Source of the DNA: Chaenocephalus aceratus
Lineage: Eukaryota > Chordata > Actinopteri > Perciformes > Channichthyidae
Assembly: GCA_023974075.1 (NCBI GenBank)
Contig: CM043793.1
Coordinates: forward strand, 6,543,628-6,607,627
DNA: 64,000 nucleotides
Direction: 5' to 3'
The notes under the pieces were generated by a model that was given only the letters and a program-made list of their open reading frames with translations, made no database searches and was not told where the DNA came from. Each line of letters begins with the position of its first letter. Position 1 is the stretch's first letter. Both the position numbers and the translations under genes were made by a program. This document shows, piece by piece, positions 22,410 to 34,814 of the stretch.

Positions 22410-24560
22410 CCTCTTCAACTAATTGGAGCGAAGTCAGAAATGTCACAAAGCCCATTTCATATAGATCCATACATTTGTAAATAACTTAACATATTAGCCT
22501 ATATATTTGTATAAAATATAAATAATGAATTTGCATATTTACAAACCACACTGTATTTTTGTACTTTACAAAATGATAGGTCTGCCATAGAACTGTTTGT
22601 GGGTATTCAAATAATTGTCGATAATGCTTGCTTTTTTGGTGGTCTCCTTCTGGTTTAAGCAGATTTACCATCATCAACTGATATAGACATAATTGTAATT
22701 CAACTTTTTTGTAGAATTTATCACACTTGGGACCCATTTAAGAGGCCAAATCCAGTGTCAGTTTACGAAAGCGGTGGTCAAAATAATTGTTACTCTTCAG
22801 TAACCGCATTGTACTAAGTGTAATGTTGACCTTGTGATCGAGCTAACAAGGCATTTTACTCCCAAACATGTCATTGGCATATAGTTTTATAACTTAATTT
22901 CTCAGAATAATAGCTTTATTGTTTTGTGTTAACTACTTATTACGGATATCATTAAAATAGACTGCTGCTGCTCTGCAAAAAGCACAACTGAAGTTAAATG
23001 TATTTTTGAAAGTTTTAAGGAGAGGGTGACAGCAGACTGTGTGTTATACACAATATAAAGTAAGTTATATTTAAAGTGCAAAAATGCATGACTTAATTGA
23101 TATGGTGGACAATGTTGTTTTTTTGGAGACCAACCTTTACTTTTTATTGTTATTTCAAGGGAAATTATCTACAATAGCTAAGGTAGCTAGCTAACCGTGG
23201 ACACAAATGTACATTTTTAGTGGGCATATTCTAAAAAATTAAGCAACACTTAAAACTAAAGTAACATGAGACTGTGTGAAATATATAAAAAATACGTTCA
23301 CCTTAAGTTGACTGCTGTGACTGTGAGGCTTCAATGTCCTGTGTCTTGGGAAAATGGAGACCTTCTCTTGCTGCATCCACATACCGTTAATTAGCATCAC
23401 TATCTTCAGGTGTGTTCATCTTATACAGAGGAACGTACCCGCCTAACAGATGCGCAGACTAACCCGTTTCCTCGTTTTTATTCAGCTGTTCGAATGACAA
23501 ATAAAAGTGTCACACGTCGGGAAAGAGAAACTTTAAAGGCCAAGTGATTTCCACTAACACCCAGGAGTTAGTTTTACCTGAAGTCCGGGGGATATGTGTG
23601 AGAAACCGGTCTAACGACGACGCTGTTTGGAATGAAGGCGGGACACTAATCACCGGTGACTAAACGGTAAGAGCAGTGTGCGCCAACCCTCATTCATACA
23701 TCTTACACTTGTAGTTTCCTGGTTGTTAAAAGTCAGACAGTTTGCAAAATCGGTTATTTTGAATGTAAAACATATGAAGAGAATCTCAAGGTGAAATCGG
23801 CTTGGATGACTGCTAACAAAGCAAAGCGTTACATCGAAAAAAGGGCTGTCCGTATTGTAAAGGTACACACTACAACTTTGTCTGTCCTTGCTCCTGCCAT
23901 GATGGTGTACCAAGCATAAATAAATTGCCATTTGTCCAAAATACGTGTTGCCTTGAATGTCGAATTTAGAGCAATTCAAACTGCGATTGTATTTTTATTT
24001 TCTTAATTTTTTTTGCAGTTTCTGGAAGGTATTTTCCATAACGTTATACATTGTAGACTAACTTGCCTACTTTTTGCATTCAGTTTGGTGAGGAATCTTT
24101 TCACGATTTGGTCACTTTTAATTGTTTTTGTGTGTGTGTTTTAAACGTAGAAGCCTGAATCCCTGTTACAGCTAGTCCTGAGTAGTCTAAAAATTGTTGT
24201 TATATATTTATGTATATATTTAAAACCAGTTCAGAGATAATCAGGAACTGATAGGAGATCAGCTGATCTGTTGTTGATTTACACCTAGTTACATCGCACA
24301 GGACCTTTTTTAATTAATATAATAAATAAAAGCCAACCATTGTGACACTCAATAAAACACTATAATGAGATGACTTCTTACATATTGTATGATATCTCCT
24401 GTTTGAGGTGTTTCTGCAAGAAGCATGGCTTGGTTATTAATTTCAGAATGGCTTTAAGTGATACAGAAGCAAAATGATACCTAATGCCAAATCTGTCATT
24501 TCATTAAATGGGTCTGATCTGCTCCATTTTTGTCAACTGAGACGCAATGGTTTTCATTAA
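22410..24560. other. AT-rich intergenic region; possible non-coding first exon near its middle
   Basis: No coding gene was recognised. A less AT-rich island around 23440-23670 ends with GGTGACTAAACG/GTAAGAG, a good splice donor at about 23668. It could be the start of the RING-finger gene downstream, but nothing proves transcription. Confidence 0.3.
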
Positions 24561-24599
24561 AATTTCAAGCAGAATAATCAAATCTACTCAACAGGTGAT

Positions 24600-25018
24600 T
24601 CAGTTATAGGCATGGACGTGGGAAGGGGGGTGCTGAGGGGGCTGCAGCATCCACATCTGTTGGCGGAGAGTTGTAACTGCAACGCCAAAAAGTTCACTAA
24701 ACAAATAAATACAAAAGTTTTATTTTGAGTTACTATAAAAAGCTTCACTATAAGAGAAAGTGATAATGCGGTGTGCTTCTTCTGTTGCTCTGCTATAGAA
24801 AAGAAGCTCGTCAGTGCAGACAAGATCAGGGATGGGAGTTTTGTGAAAGGAGGATTTAACAACTGGCGAAAGGCAGGGGGAAAATGTAGGGAGCATGAGA
24901 AGTCCCATCAACACACAGGCCGTCAACAAACTGGCAGCATTAAAAAGAACACCGATGAATGCGCTGCTCTCACAAGCTGTTGCTAAAGACCAAATGACTG
25001 CATTAGATATTAAGTTAT
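24600..25018 (+). pseudogene. hAT transposase fragment: TTF-type zinc finger
   Basis: The + strand frame from about 24760 reads AVCFFCCSAIEKKLVSADKI and DGSFVKGGFNNWRKAGGKCR, then EHEKS, the C-x2-C and Cx-H arrangement of the TTF finger found in ZMYM1-like hAT transposases. At about 24900 the frame shifts by one base, and the continuation SPINTQAVNKLAALKRTPMN then AVAKDQMTALDIKLL is typical of the same protein. The rest of the transposase is absent, so this is a truncated relic belonging to a different copy from that at 15-18.7 kb. Confidence 0.82.
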
Positions 25019-25023
25019 TATAC

Positions 25024-25260
25024 AGGGCCGCCCCTCCCTACACGGCACGCAGATCACGCAGACTGTGAGGCAGGCTGAGGTGAGGCAAAATGTGGCTCAT
25101 TTTGCGGAGGGAGCCTCATCTGAAGCGCAAACGCGGCGCACCTACAGCGCGCCACAGTTTCGCCGCTGTGAGGCTCCACTAGCCTCCCCCCCCCCGGCAC
25201 CTCCCGCACCCCCAACTCTGACTGACTTCCCGTGTACCTGGTTATAGGGCCAGCTTTTTT
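25024..25260. mobile_element. Possible end of another GC-rich transposon
   Basis: The sequence starts CAGGGCCGCCCCTCCCTACA directly after the transposase fragment and ends about GGTTATAGGGCCAGC. The CAGGGCCG start resembles hAT termini, but a convincing partner and target duplication were not found. Confidence 0.35.
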
Positions 25261-25619
25261 GATTGGAAAGCTCCACTGTAACAGGACATGTCTGCCAAGA
25301 GGACATGTCAGTGTGCCAGACATTGCAGTATGTATGATCTTTTGTACATTTTTGGTTGTGTTGATAGCTTTAGGTGATCCCTGCCGGGTGTTCCCAAGTG
25401 TCAGAACATAAGCGCCAACTTGTTTTGCATCTTATTTCCCTTTTTCAAATGAAATATGCGATGCAAATTTCTTTCCTGTTGACGCCAGATACACTGGAAC
25501 CTGAATCCGGTTGTGTGGTACAGTGTTACTGTGTTATTTGGATACAGACCAGCATCGCCAGTTCTTCCTAAACCTGTACAAAGAGCAGTATAGTACTGAC
25601 GGCTAATGTCTTCAAAATG

Positions 25620-25647
25620 ACTGTAGCTCTCCATTACTGTGGAGGTG
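25620..25647 (+). other. Possible 5' non-coding exon end upstream of the RING gene
   Basis: The sequence CCATTACTGTGGAG/GTGAGTACC is a near-consensus splice donor at 25647/25648. Paired with the acceptor TTTTCATCTATAG at about 26572 it would give an untranslated exon joined to the RING exon. This is inference from splice-site quality only. Confidence 0.3.
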
Positions 25648-26119
25648 AGTACCGTCTCTCTTTCAATAGATTCATCGGGTTCTCTTTAAGCTTTGGAAAG
25701 GGAAAAAAGGTTTTAGATAACTTTTTATTTATGTTTCAACATGATAAATGTGGTGACTTTAGGTTCTTAAGTCAAGTTTAAATCTGATTCATGGACACAT
25801 TTATAAGGCCAGGATTAGAGATTTAGTAGTACTTGAATGTACGTCAACACGATCACTTTTTTGATTTGGTCAAATGTTATATATATATATATATATGTAT
25901 ATGTGTGTGTGATACATCATGTGTAACAGAGGACAGGGAAGAACTTATTTCAGTGGGCACCTTTGTATTTGATTTCCAACAATTACGAACAAAGCACTTA
26001 TAAAGGCTACTAATAAAGGGCTGGCTTATCTAAAGCAGTTGAGTAGCACTTGAAATGTTTGGCTCTATGAAACCTGATGTACTTATATGATTCTGTTTTC
26101 TTCAAGTTTGTATCTTCTT

Positions 26120-26178
26120 GGTCGAACGCACTTATTGTAAGTCGCTTTGGATAAAAGCGTCGGCTAACTGCAATGTAA
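26120..26178 (+). repeat. Fish SINE/LINE 3' tail remnant
   Basis: CTTATTGTAAGTCGCTTTGG followed by ATAAAAGCGTCGGCTAACTG is the well-known conserved tail shared by many fish SINEs and L2-like LINEs. Confidence 0.7.
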
Positions 26179-26636
26179 CTTTGAGCATTGTTTAGTTGGC
26201 AAATGTTCCCTTTTTAACATCCTCTTGATTTGCAAATCCTAAAAAAAGTTTTACTGTGCACTTTTTTTAGTCTGTATTTTAATTATACTTTTCTCACAAC
26301 ATGTCAGCTGTTTGTATGCAGAGTGTACCGTCATCAGGATGCACACTTCTGATGACTGACATGAATGATCATGTACAGAGACAGTATGAAAAGCTGTTGA
26401 CTTTTGGCGTTTTCTTTTACTTGGAGTTAAGAGTTTGCTTGTTGGAATTTCTTTTCATAATAAAAAGAAATAATGTAATTTTATAAGAAGTAGACGTTTT
26501 TATACTGTTTCCCCTGTTTTGTGAGTCTGTAAAATGTAATCCTGGTGGGTGATGTTGTATTTTCATCTATAGATAGCAGCAGGAGCATCTTCATCATTTC
26601 TTCATCATCCTCCATCCTCCGTGCTACTGATGCCTC

Positions 26637-26774
26637 ATGTCCCTGCTGACGGCTGAAAGCGCAACATCCTCCATCTGTTCATCCCCTCAGAGCTCCACCC
26701 CTCCTTTAAATCGCTCCTCCGCAAGTCATGAATCCCTACAGGGACACAAATCCATTTCCATATTTACCTCCTGA
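26637..26774 (+). other. Upstream ORFs in the RING gene leader
   Basis: A 45-codon ATG frame runs 26637-26774, and a second ATG frame starts at 26728 and runs through the RING exon in the wrong frame to about 27267. Both precede the ATG that fits the RING frame. If all lie in the mRNA they would reduce translation of the RING protein. Alternatively, a one-base indel could hide a longer N-terminus. Confidence 0.4.
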
Positions 26775-26860
26775 TCCTTATGACAATTCCCATCATGCAT
26801 CTCAGTCCTCCCTGCCCTCTGCTACAGTCGTGCAGACGGGTTTCAGCTCCGTGACACTTT

Positions 26861-29800
26861 ATGCGGCCTCATCAAACCAAGATGGAGGTCACACCTTGTC
26901 CCATCACCGTATTAGACCGCCCCACCTCAACACTTCCAGCCTCAGATCCAGGCTCTGTCTTCAGCTCCAGACCTCAGTCCAGTCTACTTCCAGTCCCATC
27001 TCTAGCTCAAACCCCATCTGCTCCCACACTGAACCCTTATCCTGCCCTCGTCACCCCCCCATCGAGCCAGGTCTCAGTCATCACCTTGTCCCCAGACCTC
27101 CGCCCGTCCCCTCTCCGACCGCAGTGCTCCGAGGAGAGCTGCCCGGACCTGGAGTGCTCCATCTGCTTCAGCCAGTTCAACAACGTCTTCCGCTGTCCCA
27201 AGATGCTTCAGTGCAAGCACACGTTCTGCCTAGAGTGCCTGGCGCGCATGAACGTCAAGTCTGCTGATCCCAACGCCATCCAGTGCCCGCTGTGCCGAGG
27301 CTTCACCCCCCTCCCCAGCCTGGGCCTGCCCCGGCTGGCCACCAACTCTGACATGCTGTCCTACCTGCCGGCCGCCATGCAGCGAGTGTACAGCATCCGC
27401 TTCGTGCGCAACAAAGGGAAGCTGCAGGTCAAAAGGTAACAATATATAGCTTTTTTTTAAAGAAATGCCATTTAAACAATTCAACAACATGCTGCCTGTG
27501 TTTCTCACTTTTAAAGCTTTTTCTAAAAGCTTCATATTTATGGGTCTCAGGCAGGGGCGGACTGGCCATCGGGACGTTCGGGACGAATCCCGATGGGCCG
27601 GGTACTGAAGTGGGCCGGTCGGACGATGTGGGCCGGCCGGTAACCGGCAGGGCTCGACATTAAATGGCCCGCTGGCCCGGAAGCTCTATTTAGACACCCC
27701 GGGCCAGCATAACATACTTTCCACTTGCCCGCTCGGGCCACTAAAAATATTGCTTTAAAAAAAAAAATTGTCCTGTGGTATTGGTATTTTGACTAGCAAT
27801 TTAGTTAAATTGTTTCGTTTATAAACGCTACAACATAGCGTTCCGTGAGTCGGTTGTCGTTGTTGTTGGGTGAAAAGCAAACAGCTGTTTGCTGCGGAGC
27901 GCAGCGGGAGCAGGCTCCCTTGAGCGGGAGCGCGCTCCTTCACTACAGACTATCGCGCCACCTGACCATTCGCCAAATGTTTTTAATACCAGCCGTAACC
28001 GGCCAAGCGCCGGGCAAAAAACAATCTTCAAATAAAAGACAGTCACCGGAGGAGTTAAAGGAGAGTGACAGGGAGTATGAGAAGAAGAGGGAGAGTAAGT
28101 TTCAGCCTGCTTGATGGAGTTGGCTGCAGTGACGCGTCCTAAAACCCTTTTATAATCTATCGATTAGATTTATGATTCGAAAATGATAAAGTAGGGTAGA
28201 CATGTGGAGATTATCCGGCTGAACAAAACGTGCATTTATCAAACAGGTTTGTTTTCCACAGACCTTATTTCCAGCTATTTTCCAAAACCCTTGTCGAGGG
28301 AACCAGCAGCTACTTCCTGGTTTCAGGACGCGTCACTGGCTGCACCTCTCAATATGATGCCAATATAAACAAGGTCTTCTGTCGGCTCTGTACATCAATG
28401 CCCACCTATGCTGACAAGTAAGTGAAGAGTAGACAATATAAAGGTATTGGCGAAATGTCCCAGCAGTTTAGGATAATGAAGGTTCAGGTTCTAATCAAAT
28501 CAATTACATAGCCATTACATGTCTAACTCCTAATGACAGGAAGGCAGAACGTACAATACACATAATAATAATAGCAGAAATGTTTTAACAATGACCACAA
28601 TATCATTTTAATAAACCAAATATGAACAATTGAGGGAAATGAGGAAGAACTGATGATTAAAATATTGTAGTACAAGTAGTAAGTTAGTGCATACATTACT
28701 ATTGCAAGAAATGTGTTAATTTTCTTCATTATTAGTCAATTTTTTTTTTTGGACGAATGCTCCGGGCCAGTTATACATTATTTACCCTTAATGTCTACCG
28801 CTAGTAAATTGTCTACCCGTCCGTCCGTCGACAATTTACTAGCGGTATTTACTGGCGGTACCGCGGTGGGCCGGCGGTACCGAAGTGGGCCGGTCGAGAG
28901 TCCCGGGCTGATTTGTAGTCCCAGTCCGCCCCTGGTCTCAGGGTTCTCGGACTAACCTACGACATTTTAAAACTACATTGAAAATGTAATGAATTTATTT
29001 CTTTGGTATTGCTGCTTTTTATCTTTTCATTTATGGGATGTTGGTTAAAATTAATATGCAATGTAAATTGATTGCAATATTATCAATTGAATACCATTTT
29101 TTTGCCCAATGTGCCAGTTTTTTACCTAAAAAATACAAATGTATTTTTAATACTACATTTCTATTTTTGTGTGTTTTTATTCGATTGATAATATTGCAAT
29201 CAATATGTTTGTTCAATGAAACACATTCATTCGATTTATCATTCTCTAACTGATTGTTGTTGTCGTGTCGATTTGACTCGTACAAACAACAAATCTCAAA
29301 GTCATATGTCCGCCGAGTTGCCAGAGAAAATCCTAAGAGGCTCTATTGTGCGGTTTTCCCTTTCCTGTAGTGTGCTCTATAGGTTTTTTAAAATCCCAAA
29401 GTTCCCTCCAGAGGTGAAAAGCACAGGCAGTATGAGAAGGGAAAAAAAACAGCCTTTTTAAAAATATGAAAGCATGGAGACGGGCACAGTCGAGGCACTT
29501 AATACAAATATAAAGCTGAAAAAGAGCATTATCAGGTCCCTTTTTTAAATCAACCATAACAATGTTAGTTTATAATTACAGAACAAATGGCTCCAGCAGT
29601 GAAAGATCATTGCTTGATCAATAACGCTCTGTGTTTCTCATTAAGGTCGACTGAAGGTCACCTGCGCTGGGGTCGCGGGTCACTGAACCGCTCACTTGAC
29701 GTGGGGCTTCCCAGCCCACCTGTCAGGGGCCGCTCAGAGGTGCCCGGCCTGGGCGGAGCTCTGTTCCGACTGACGGGCCGGCCCGTGTGCCGAGCCTTCC

Positions 29801-29865
29801 TCCTGATCGCCGTGGTGATGATGATGGTGCTGCTGACCAGCATCATCATCTTTCCTCCTCCATAA
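26861..29865 (+). CDS. RING-finger E3 ubiquitin ligase, RNF223/RNF183-like, C-terminal membrane anchor
   Basis: Two coding exons (26861-27435 and 29646-29865) join in phase across AAAAG/GTAACA and ATTAAG/GTCGAC to give 264 residues. Residues 1-95 are Pro/Ser-rich. A C3HC4 RING finger follows, with C99, C102, C118, H120, C123, C126, C142 and C145, within DLECSICFSQFNNVF and QCKHTFCLECLARM. Residues 242-261 (AFLLIAVVMMMVLLTSIIIF) form one transmembrane helix, and the protein ends PPP. This layout matches the RNF183/RNF223/RNF225 group of membrane-anchored ubiquitin ligases; RNF223 is closest by the RING text, but I leave the symbol empty. The intron (27436-29645) contains a hAT copy. A different-frame ATG frame (26728) overlaps the N-terminal part, so the true start is uncertain. 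A possible polyadenylation signal is AATAAA at 32022. Confidence 0.85.
27552..28934. mobile_element. hAT element, copy 1, in the RING-gene intron
   Basis: The ends CAGGGGCGGACTGGCC and CCAGTCCGCCCCTG are inverted repeats. The 8-bp duplication GTCTCAGG stands at 27544-27551 and 28935-28942, proving transposition of a hAT-type unit. The 1383-bp interior contains short + strand frames (GKKQSSNKRQSPEELKESDR, then YEKKRESKFQPA at about 28000-28110, and VTGCTSQYDANINKVFCRLC at about 28330-28390). These look like remains of a ZNF862-like hAT N-terminus with a zinc-finger-like C-x2-C. It is a deletion derivative without catalytic core. Confidence 0.9.
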
Positions 29866-30045
29866 AAACAAGGACAGCGGTGAGTGACATCACATCCTGT
29901 CTTCCTCCTGCTTTTATATCTGTGTTGGGAAAAATGCTGTTACAATTCCACCACCCTGAGGGGATTGAATGCAGTTAGTGAGCAACATCTGTCTCACTGC
30001 TCTGGCAAAACACAGAAGAACATTTCAGGCTGTGAGACAACAAGC

Positions 30046-30087
30046 AACTCCTAACTCCTAACTCCTAACTCCTAACTCCTAACTCCT
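30046..30087. repeat. Heptanucleotide tandem repeat
   Basis: AACTCCT is repeated six times without interruption within the 3' region of the RING gene. Confidence 0.95.
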
Positions 30088-30670
30088 GACGAAGAGCTGC
30101 TCCTTCAACACTCGCTGAGCTGAGCTGAGACAATGGACTATTGGTTTTTTTAAGTGCCACAAGTTCCCAAAAGAATCCCACAACTATACTCGCCACTTGC
30201 CACACAACCACTGAGGTGATCATCTTGGAACATGTTTTGCCGTTATTAACCTGTGCCAAGAGCTTTACATGTTTGTTTAGCTGCACTTGAGCCCTTTCTG
30301 TATGAAGTCCCAGCGTGTCAGTCAGGTAACAGGGGAGGTGGGACAGCACTGCAAAGTGAGAAGCAGCAGACTTGTATCTTCTTCACATCACTTTTCTCCA
30401 AAAGCCTCAAGTACACACCCAGTGTTGGCCAACCTAAAGGTCATTTGATGGCAGTGAAGATATACACATGTGTTGGTCTATAAAGCATTATTCATTGCAG
30501 GTTTATTATAACACAAGGTCAAAGTCTGGTGGCTGCACAAGTCCTCATAAAACACTTGATTCCAACCATATCAAAAGAAATGTGGTATCACTTGGTTTAT
30601 TTCAAACATACCATGACTGATCGGAAACAATGTGCCGTAATAATCATATGAACATGTTACCAGGTGCACC

Positions 30671-30712
30671 TTCTTCTTCTTCTTCTTCTGTGTGTGTGTG
30701 TGTGTGTGGTGT

Positions 30713-30749
<37 letters not shown>

Positions 30750-30842
30750 TGGTGTGTGTGTGTGTGTGTTGTGGGTGTGTGTGTGTGTTGTGTGTGTGGT
30801 GTGTGGTGTGTGTGTGTGTGTGTGGTGTGGGTGTGTGTGTGT

Positions 30843-30907
<65 letters not shown>

Positions 30908-30920
30908 GTGTGTGTGTGGG

Positions 30921-30951
<31 letters not shown>

Positions 30952-30964
30952 TGTGTGTGTGTGG

Positions 30965-31032
<68 letters not shown>

Positions 31033-31042
31033 TGTGTGTGTG
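30671..31042. repeat. (TTC)n followed by a 350-bp interrupted (GT)n microsatellite
   Basis: Six TTC units are followed by GT dinucleotides with GGT interruptions to 31042. Cys/Val repeat frames across it are artefacts. Confidence 0.98.
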
Positions 31043-31325
31043 TTCTTACACCCTCCGACCTCCTGTTGGAGCTGCAGCCCCGCCCCTAGCGCTTAACCAA
31101 AGGCTGTAAACGGGAGCCATGCAAATCGAGCTGAGCCACAGTTAGTCTGACGCAGAGAGCCGAGGGTTTCCATGGATGCTGTGACATTTGAAATGTGCAG
31201 CTGGAGAGTGGAAAGGGTCAGTTCGACAAAAGAAGTCCTTTTCCAACTAGGAGATCTCTACATGCATGCTGGTTTTCGGAGATTGTAGTCAATACAATAG
31301 AGGTGATTTGAATGTATATAAACCT

Positions 31326-31326
31326 G

Positions 31327-31410
<84 letters not shown>

Positions 31411-31426
31411 CTCTCTCCTCTCTCTC

Positions 31427-31480
<54 letters not shown>
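31326..31480. repeat. (CT)n microsatellite
   Basis: About 155 bases of CT dinucleotides carry several CCT interruptions. Frames on both strands are artefacts. Confidence 0.98.
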
Positions 31481-31486
<6 letters not shown>

Positions 31487-32021
31487 AGCACATTTTACAA
31501 CAGAAAGTAGACTTGTTGCAGTTTAACTCTTTTTAAATGTTTTTTTTTTTTCAAAACTTCCTTTACCCTTATTTTATGCCTGAGACAAATATCTAAAAAC
31601 CTGTATGTGATATTGTATGAATGGTAAGACTTTTTAAAGAGCCGTAAATCACATTTGACCCAGCCAATCAGTGGATCTCGTGACAAAATTCTACTTTTCC
31701 AAAACAATCGTGGCCTTATTCTCACGATCGGCTGAGAATAGAGGGAACTAACCACAAGCGAAACCTTTCCCCAGAACACTTGACTTGCAAATAAAATGTG
31801 CCATCCCAAAAAGTCCTCCATTAAGATAACCATGAGGTAAATGATGTGAAGGAGAGGAATATGTTTTAATCAGATGTTTTCGTCCTGTGTTTGAACTGTT
31901 GCTTCTTCTTTGTGTACTTTGTGTTTTTAGGCTCCGGGCCTGTTTTACTGTGCAATGTAACATACATTATCTTATATATTTATATAAATGTTTTAACAAA
32001 GCTTGCTTCTTGTTGAACTTG

Positions 32022-32027
32022 AATAAA
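32022..32027 (+). terminator. Candidate polyadenylation signal of the RING gene
   Basis: AATAAA lies 2.16 kb downstream of the RING-gene stop codon, within TTGAATAAATTCC. It is a plausible end of a long 3' UTR, but other A/T-rich sites are possible. Confidence 0.3.
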
Positions 32028-32429
32028 TTCCTTTTTAAATTACACTTGAAGTGATTTCTTGAAAGTGGAAAATGGGTTTTAAATCTCATTCCCAGAGTTA
32101 TTAAAATGTATATATTCTGAATGCATGATTTAAAATACATGTCTTTAGGTTTGTAAATGTGGCGAATGCTGCTAATAGCAGAGTTTTAAAGATGACATAT
32201 AGTCAGGAAAGATATTTAAACAATATGTAAAAGGTTTTACAGCCTGATGCTGCTACAGGATCCACAACTTCCTTTATGCCAACTAAAATGTAGTTATGTT
32301 CTTCATACGGTAACGGTCTACGGAAAGATGTGTCCAGAAATACCTTCTATTATAGGTACACTCTTTATTTGTTAACTTTTATGGGGCATTTTCTATTTTA
32401 TTTGTCTTTATTTATTTGTTGGCACCTTC

Positions 32430-32535
32430 TTATGACTTATCTGTATATCATATTTTATTTTGTTCTAAAATGGAACAAATGTCCCGAAAACCAATTCCCC
32501 TGGGATAATTAAATGCCCTGATTCTGATTCTCCAT
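32430..32535 (+). repeat. LINE 3'-tail remnant
   Basis: CCAATTCCCCTGGGATAATT followed by AAATGCCCTGATTCTGATTC matches the general form of fish Rex/CR1 LINE tails, a pre-tail with a GATTCT repeat. The upstream AT-rich 100 bases may belong to it. Confidence 0.55.
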
Positions 32536-32748
32536 GCATCACCTAGTAACTGGGCTCTAGAAAGCATGCTCATACTGGTGCATTAATGGAGGATACATGT
32601 ATACATTGTTACTAGCTTCAGTAGAGTATGTCAACTCATTGCTCAATTGAAGTGTTCCACAGTCTTGATCTGCCAGCAGGGGGAGCTGTAGCACCAGTCC
32701 CGCTGCAGCTGACTTCTTCCCGTTTTGCTAATGCTCACATACTAGCTG

Positions 32749-33708
32749 TTGTTTGAGACACATTGCGGCTCGCCTCGAAAGTAGACGAGAGTAGCCGATC
32801 GCAGCCGGGGGAGGTGTCAAAAAGCTTGCCTGAAGTCGGACAGCTCCGAGTCGGCTTCTTCTTCTTCATCTTCTTCTTTGCATTCTTCTTCTTCTCTCGG
32901 TTTTTTGGCGGATTGCAATTTGCAAACAACTTGAAGGTGCATACCGCCACCTCCGGAGTCCGCTTGACTCGGTTTGCATTTATAAAGAATGCACACATGT
33001 GTTTAATCGTTAATGTCAGATATGTACTAAGTAAATACATTTGTTCCTGCTCAAGATTAGATTAAACTGTATTGTTATTGCACAGATTACAGGTACTGAG
33101 ACAACGAAATGCAGTTAGCTTCTAACCATGTGCAACAAGCAGTAAAGTGAAAGTAATGTACACCATCTACAGAATAAAATATAGATGAATTGAATGATGA
33201 ATAAACAGTGTGTATGAATACACTAGATATCAGCCTGTGAGCAGAATGAACAGTGTGTATGAATATACTAAGATATATAAAGTATGAAAACGGTAAGCAG
33301 TATAGTATAAAATATATAGATATTAATTTCATGATGATAAACAATGATGACAAATGGGAATGGATGTGGCGACGTAGAACTGACACAACAACAACACACT
33401 TTTGCCAGCCAATTGGAGAGTTTCATCAGCAGCACGTGGTAAAAACCAAATGAGCGCTCAGCTCGAGATACCAGCGAGCCGTTTCCCATCAAGCATTTCG
33501 CTTCCGCAGCTCGTGGAGAGGAACTGCGCCAACTCGCCTCGCCTCGCGCTCAAGGCTGCGGGCGTCTTTGTCCCGCGATATTTCAAAGTCTCATGTGGGC
33601 GAGCCTCCAGAGCAAGTCGGACAAAATGACTAACCATCATGCAACGCACTAGCAAGACGTTGATCGCAACTGCGCAGGTCTGCGCAGGTCTTGCTTGTCT
33701 CAAACAAG
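32749..33708. mobile_element. Non-autonomous DNA element with TTGTTTGAGACA ends
   Basis: The terminal TTGTTTGAGACA is matched by TGTCTCAAACAA at the right. GC-rich ends (GCGGCTCGCCTCG and CTCGCCTCGCCTCGCG regions) bracket an interior that includes a CTTCTT-rich tract and, at about 33060-33125 on the - strand, a Rex/CR1-type LINE tail (CTAACTGCATTTCGTTGTCT). No transposase frame is present. Confidence 0.6.
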
Positions 33709-33738
33709 CCTAGTGAATGTTCAGAGGGAGGTCAGACA

Positions 33739-34814
33739 TGGGCTGAAGTCGAATAGTCCATTTAGCTTAGGAACCTTCCTAAAGGAGTGAAATGACCCGG
33801 AAGTCCCTCAGTGGCAGCCATGATAAGTGCCGTTCGAATTCTCTAGAATGATGAGAATGATAGGAAAGGAGGTTTCAAACTTCCTTTATAACCTCCTTTA
33901 GCTTATGAACCACTGGACCTCCCTAACCGACAGGAGAAGCGAAAATGCTGCCCCACAATGCCTTGCAGCCGCAGCATTGACGTCACTCAACAGTCGGCCG
34001 TTCACGGAAACAACCGATTATGACCGAGAAATGATATCATGAAAGTTACGGTGCTTATTAAGCATTTTAAAACATAGGTGGTAAGTTGCCAAAGTGCTTT
34101 GTTCTGAACGTTCATCAGTATTATAATCAAAGAGAGAAATATGAACGTTAGTTTTTACTGAAATTATCAAATAAAGTCAACATTTCAGTCTTTACTGAGC
34201 TGTGTGGAGTTTGTTCAACTTGTAAAAGATGTTTGAATGGTGGAATGGTGATACACACACAGTGATAGATGTTAAGGACTAACGTTTATAATAAATACAT
34301 CTGTATTGATTTTAAGATCTTTAGTTCATACAATCATACGTATTGGGATCATTTGTATTAATGTGGACCGGAGGGAGAGGGTGACGAGCATAAGTTTCAC
34401 TTTCCTTTTTTTTCAATTCCAACTTTGGTCATGAAGAATATGTTTCTCTGTTGTTCACGTTCATAAAGCAAAGCAGCAGCATCAGAGCACGGTGCAGAGT
34501 CTCTAGATGAGTTCACAGTAGTCCCTCGTTCTTATTGAACATCCATGTTGTAGTCCGCTGTATAGAAAACTGTGGTTTCCATAGTTTCCCCACAGCAGCA
34601 GACGCACATTCATGACGTCCGCTGGCGCATCATAAACACGTCGGATAGTGAAAGTGCATTCGGATTCTCTAAAGTACCGCAGTCTCTTCTCCTAAGTCCT
34701 TTTGAATTCTCCTATCCACTATCCCTTAACCCCGTGACGTTTCACTCAGAGGTCAAGGAATAGACGATAGGGTTAGAACTTAGGAGCTGATTTTTAAACT
34801 ATCCGACTGCAGCC
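33739..34814. mobile_element. MITE with GGGCTGAAGTCG/CGACTGCAGCCC-type ends
   Basis: The left end GGCTGAAGTCGAATAGTC is an imperfect inverted repeat of ACTATCCGACTGCAGCCC. Inner sequences TTCGAATTCTCTAGAATGAT and ATTCGGATTCTCTAAAG are also repeated. No coding capacity was found. The target duplication is not clear. Confidence 0.6.

Noticed and set aside
14411..24620. Possible second copy of the hAT target duplication GGCATGGAC at 24610
   Set aside because: The 24610 occurrence is part of a different hAT-like end and the distance (10 kb) and surrounding sequence do not support it as the partner flank.
29587..29645. ATG at 29587 as start of a separate small membrane protein
   Set aside because: The AG at 29644-29645 joins in phase with the RING exon donor, and the TM segment is the expected C-terminus of that family.
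30630..31109. Long Cys/Val-rich frames in three frames
   Set aside because: They are translations of a (GT)n microsatellite; no start context, conservation or domain.
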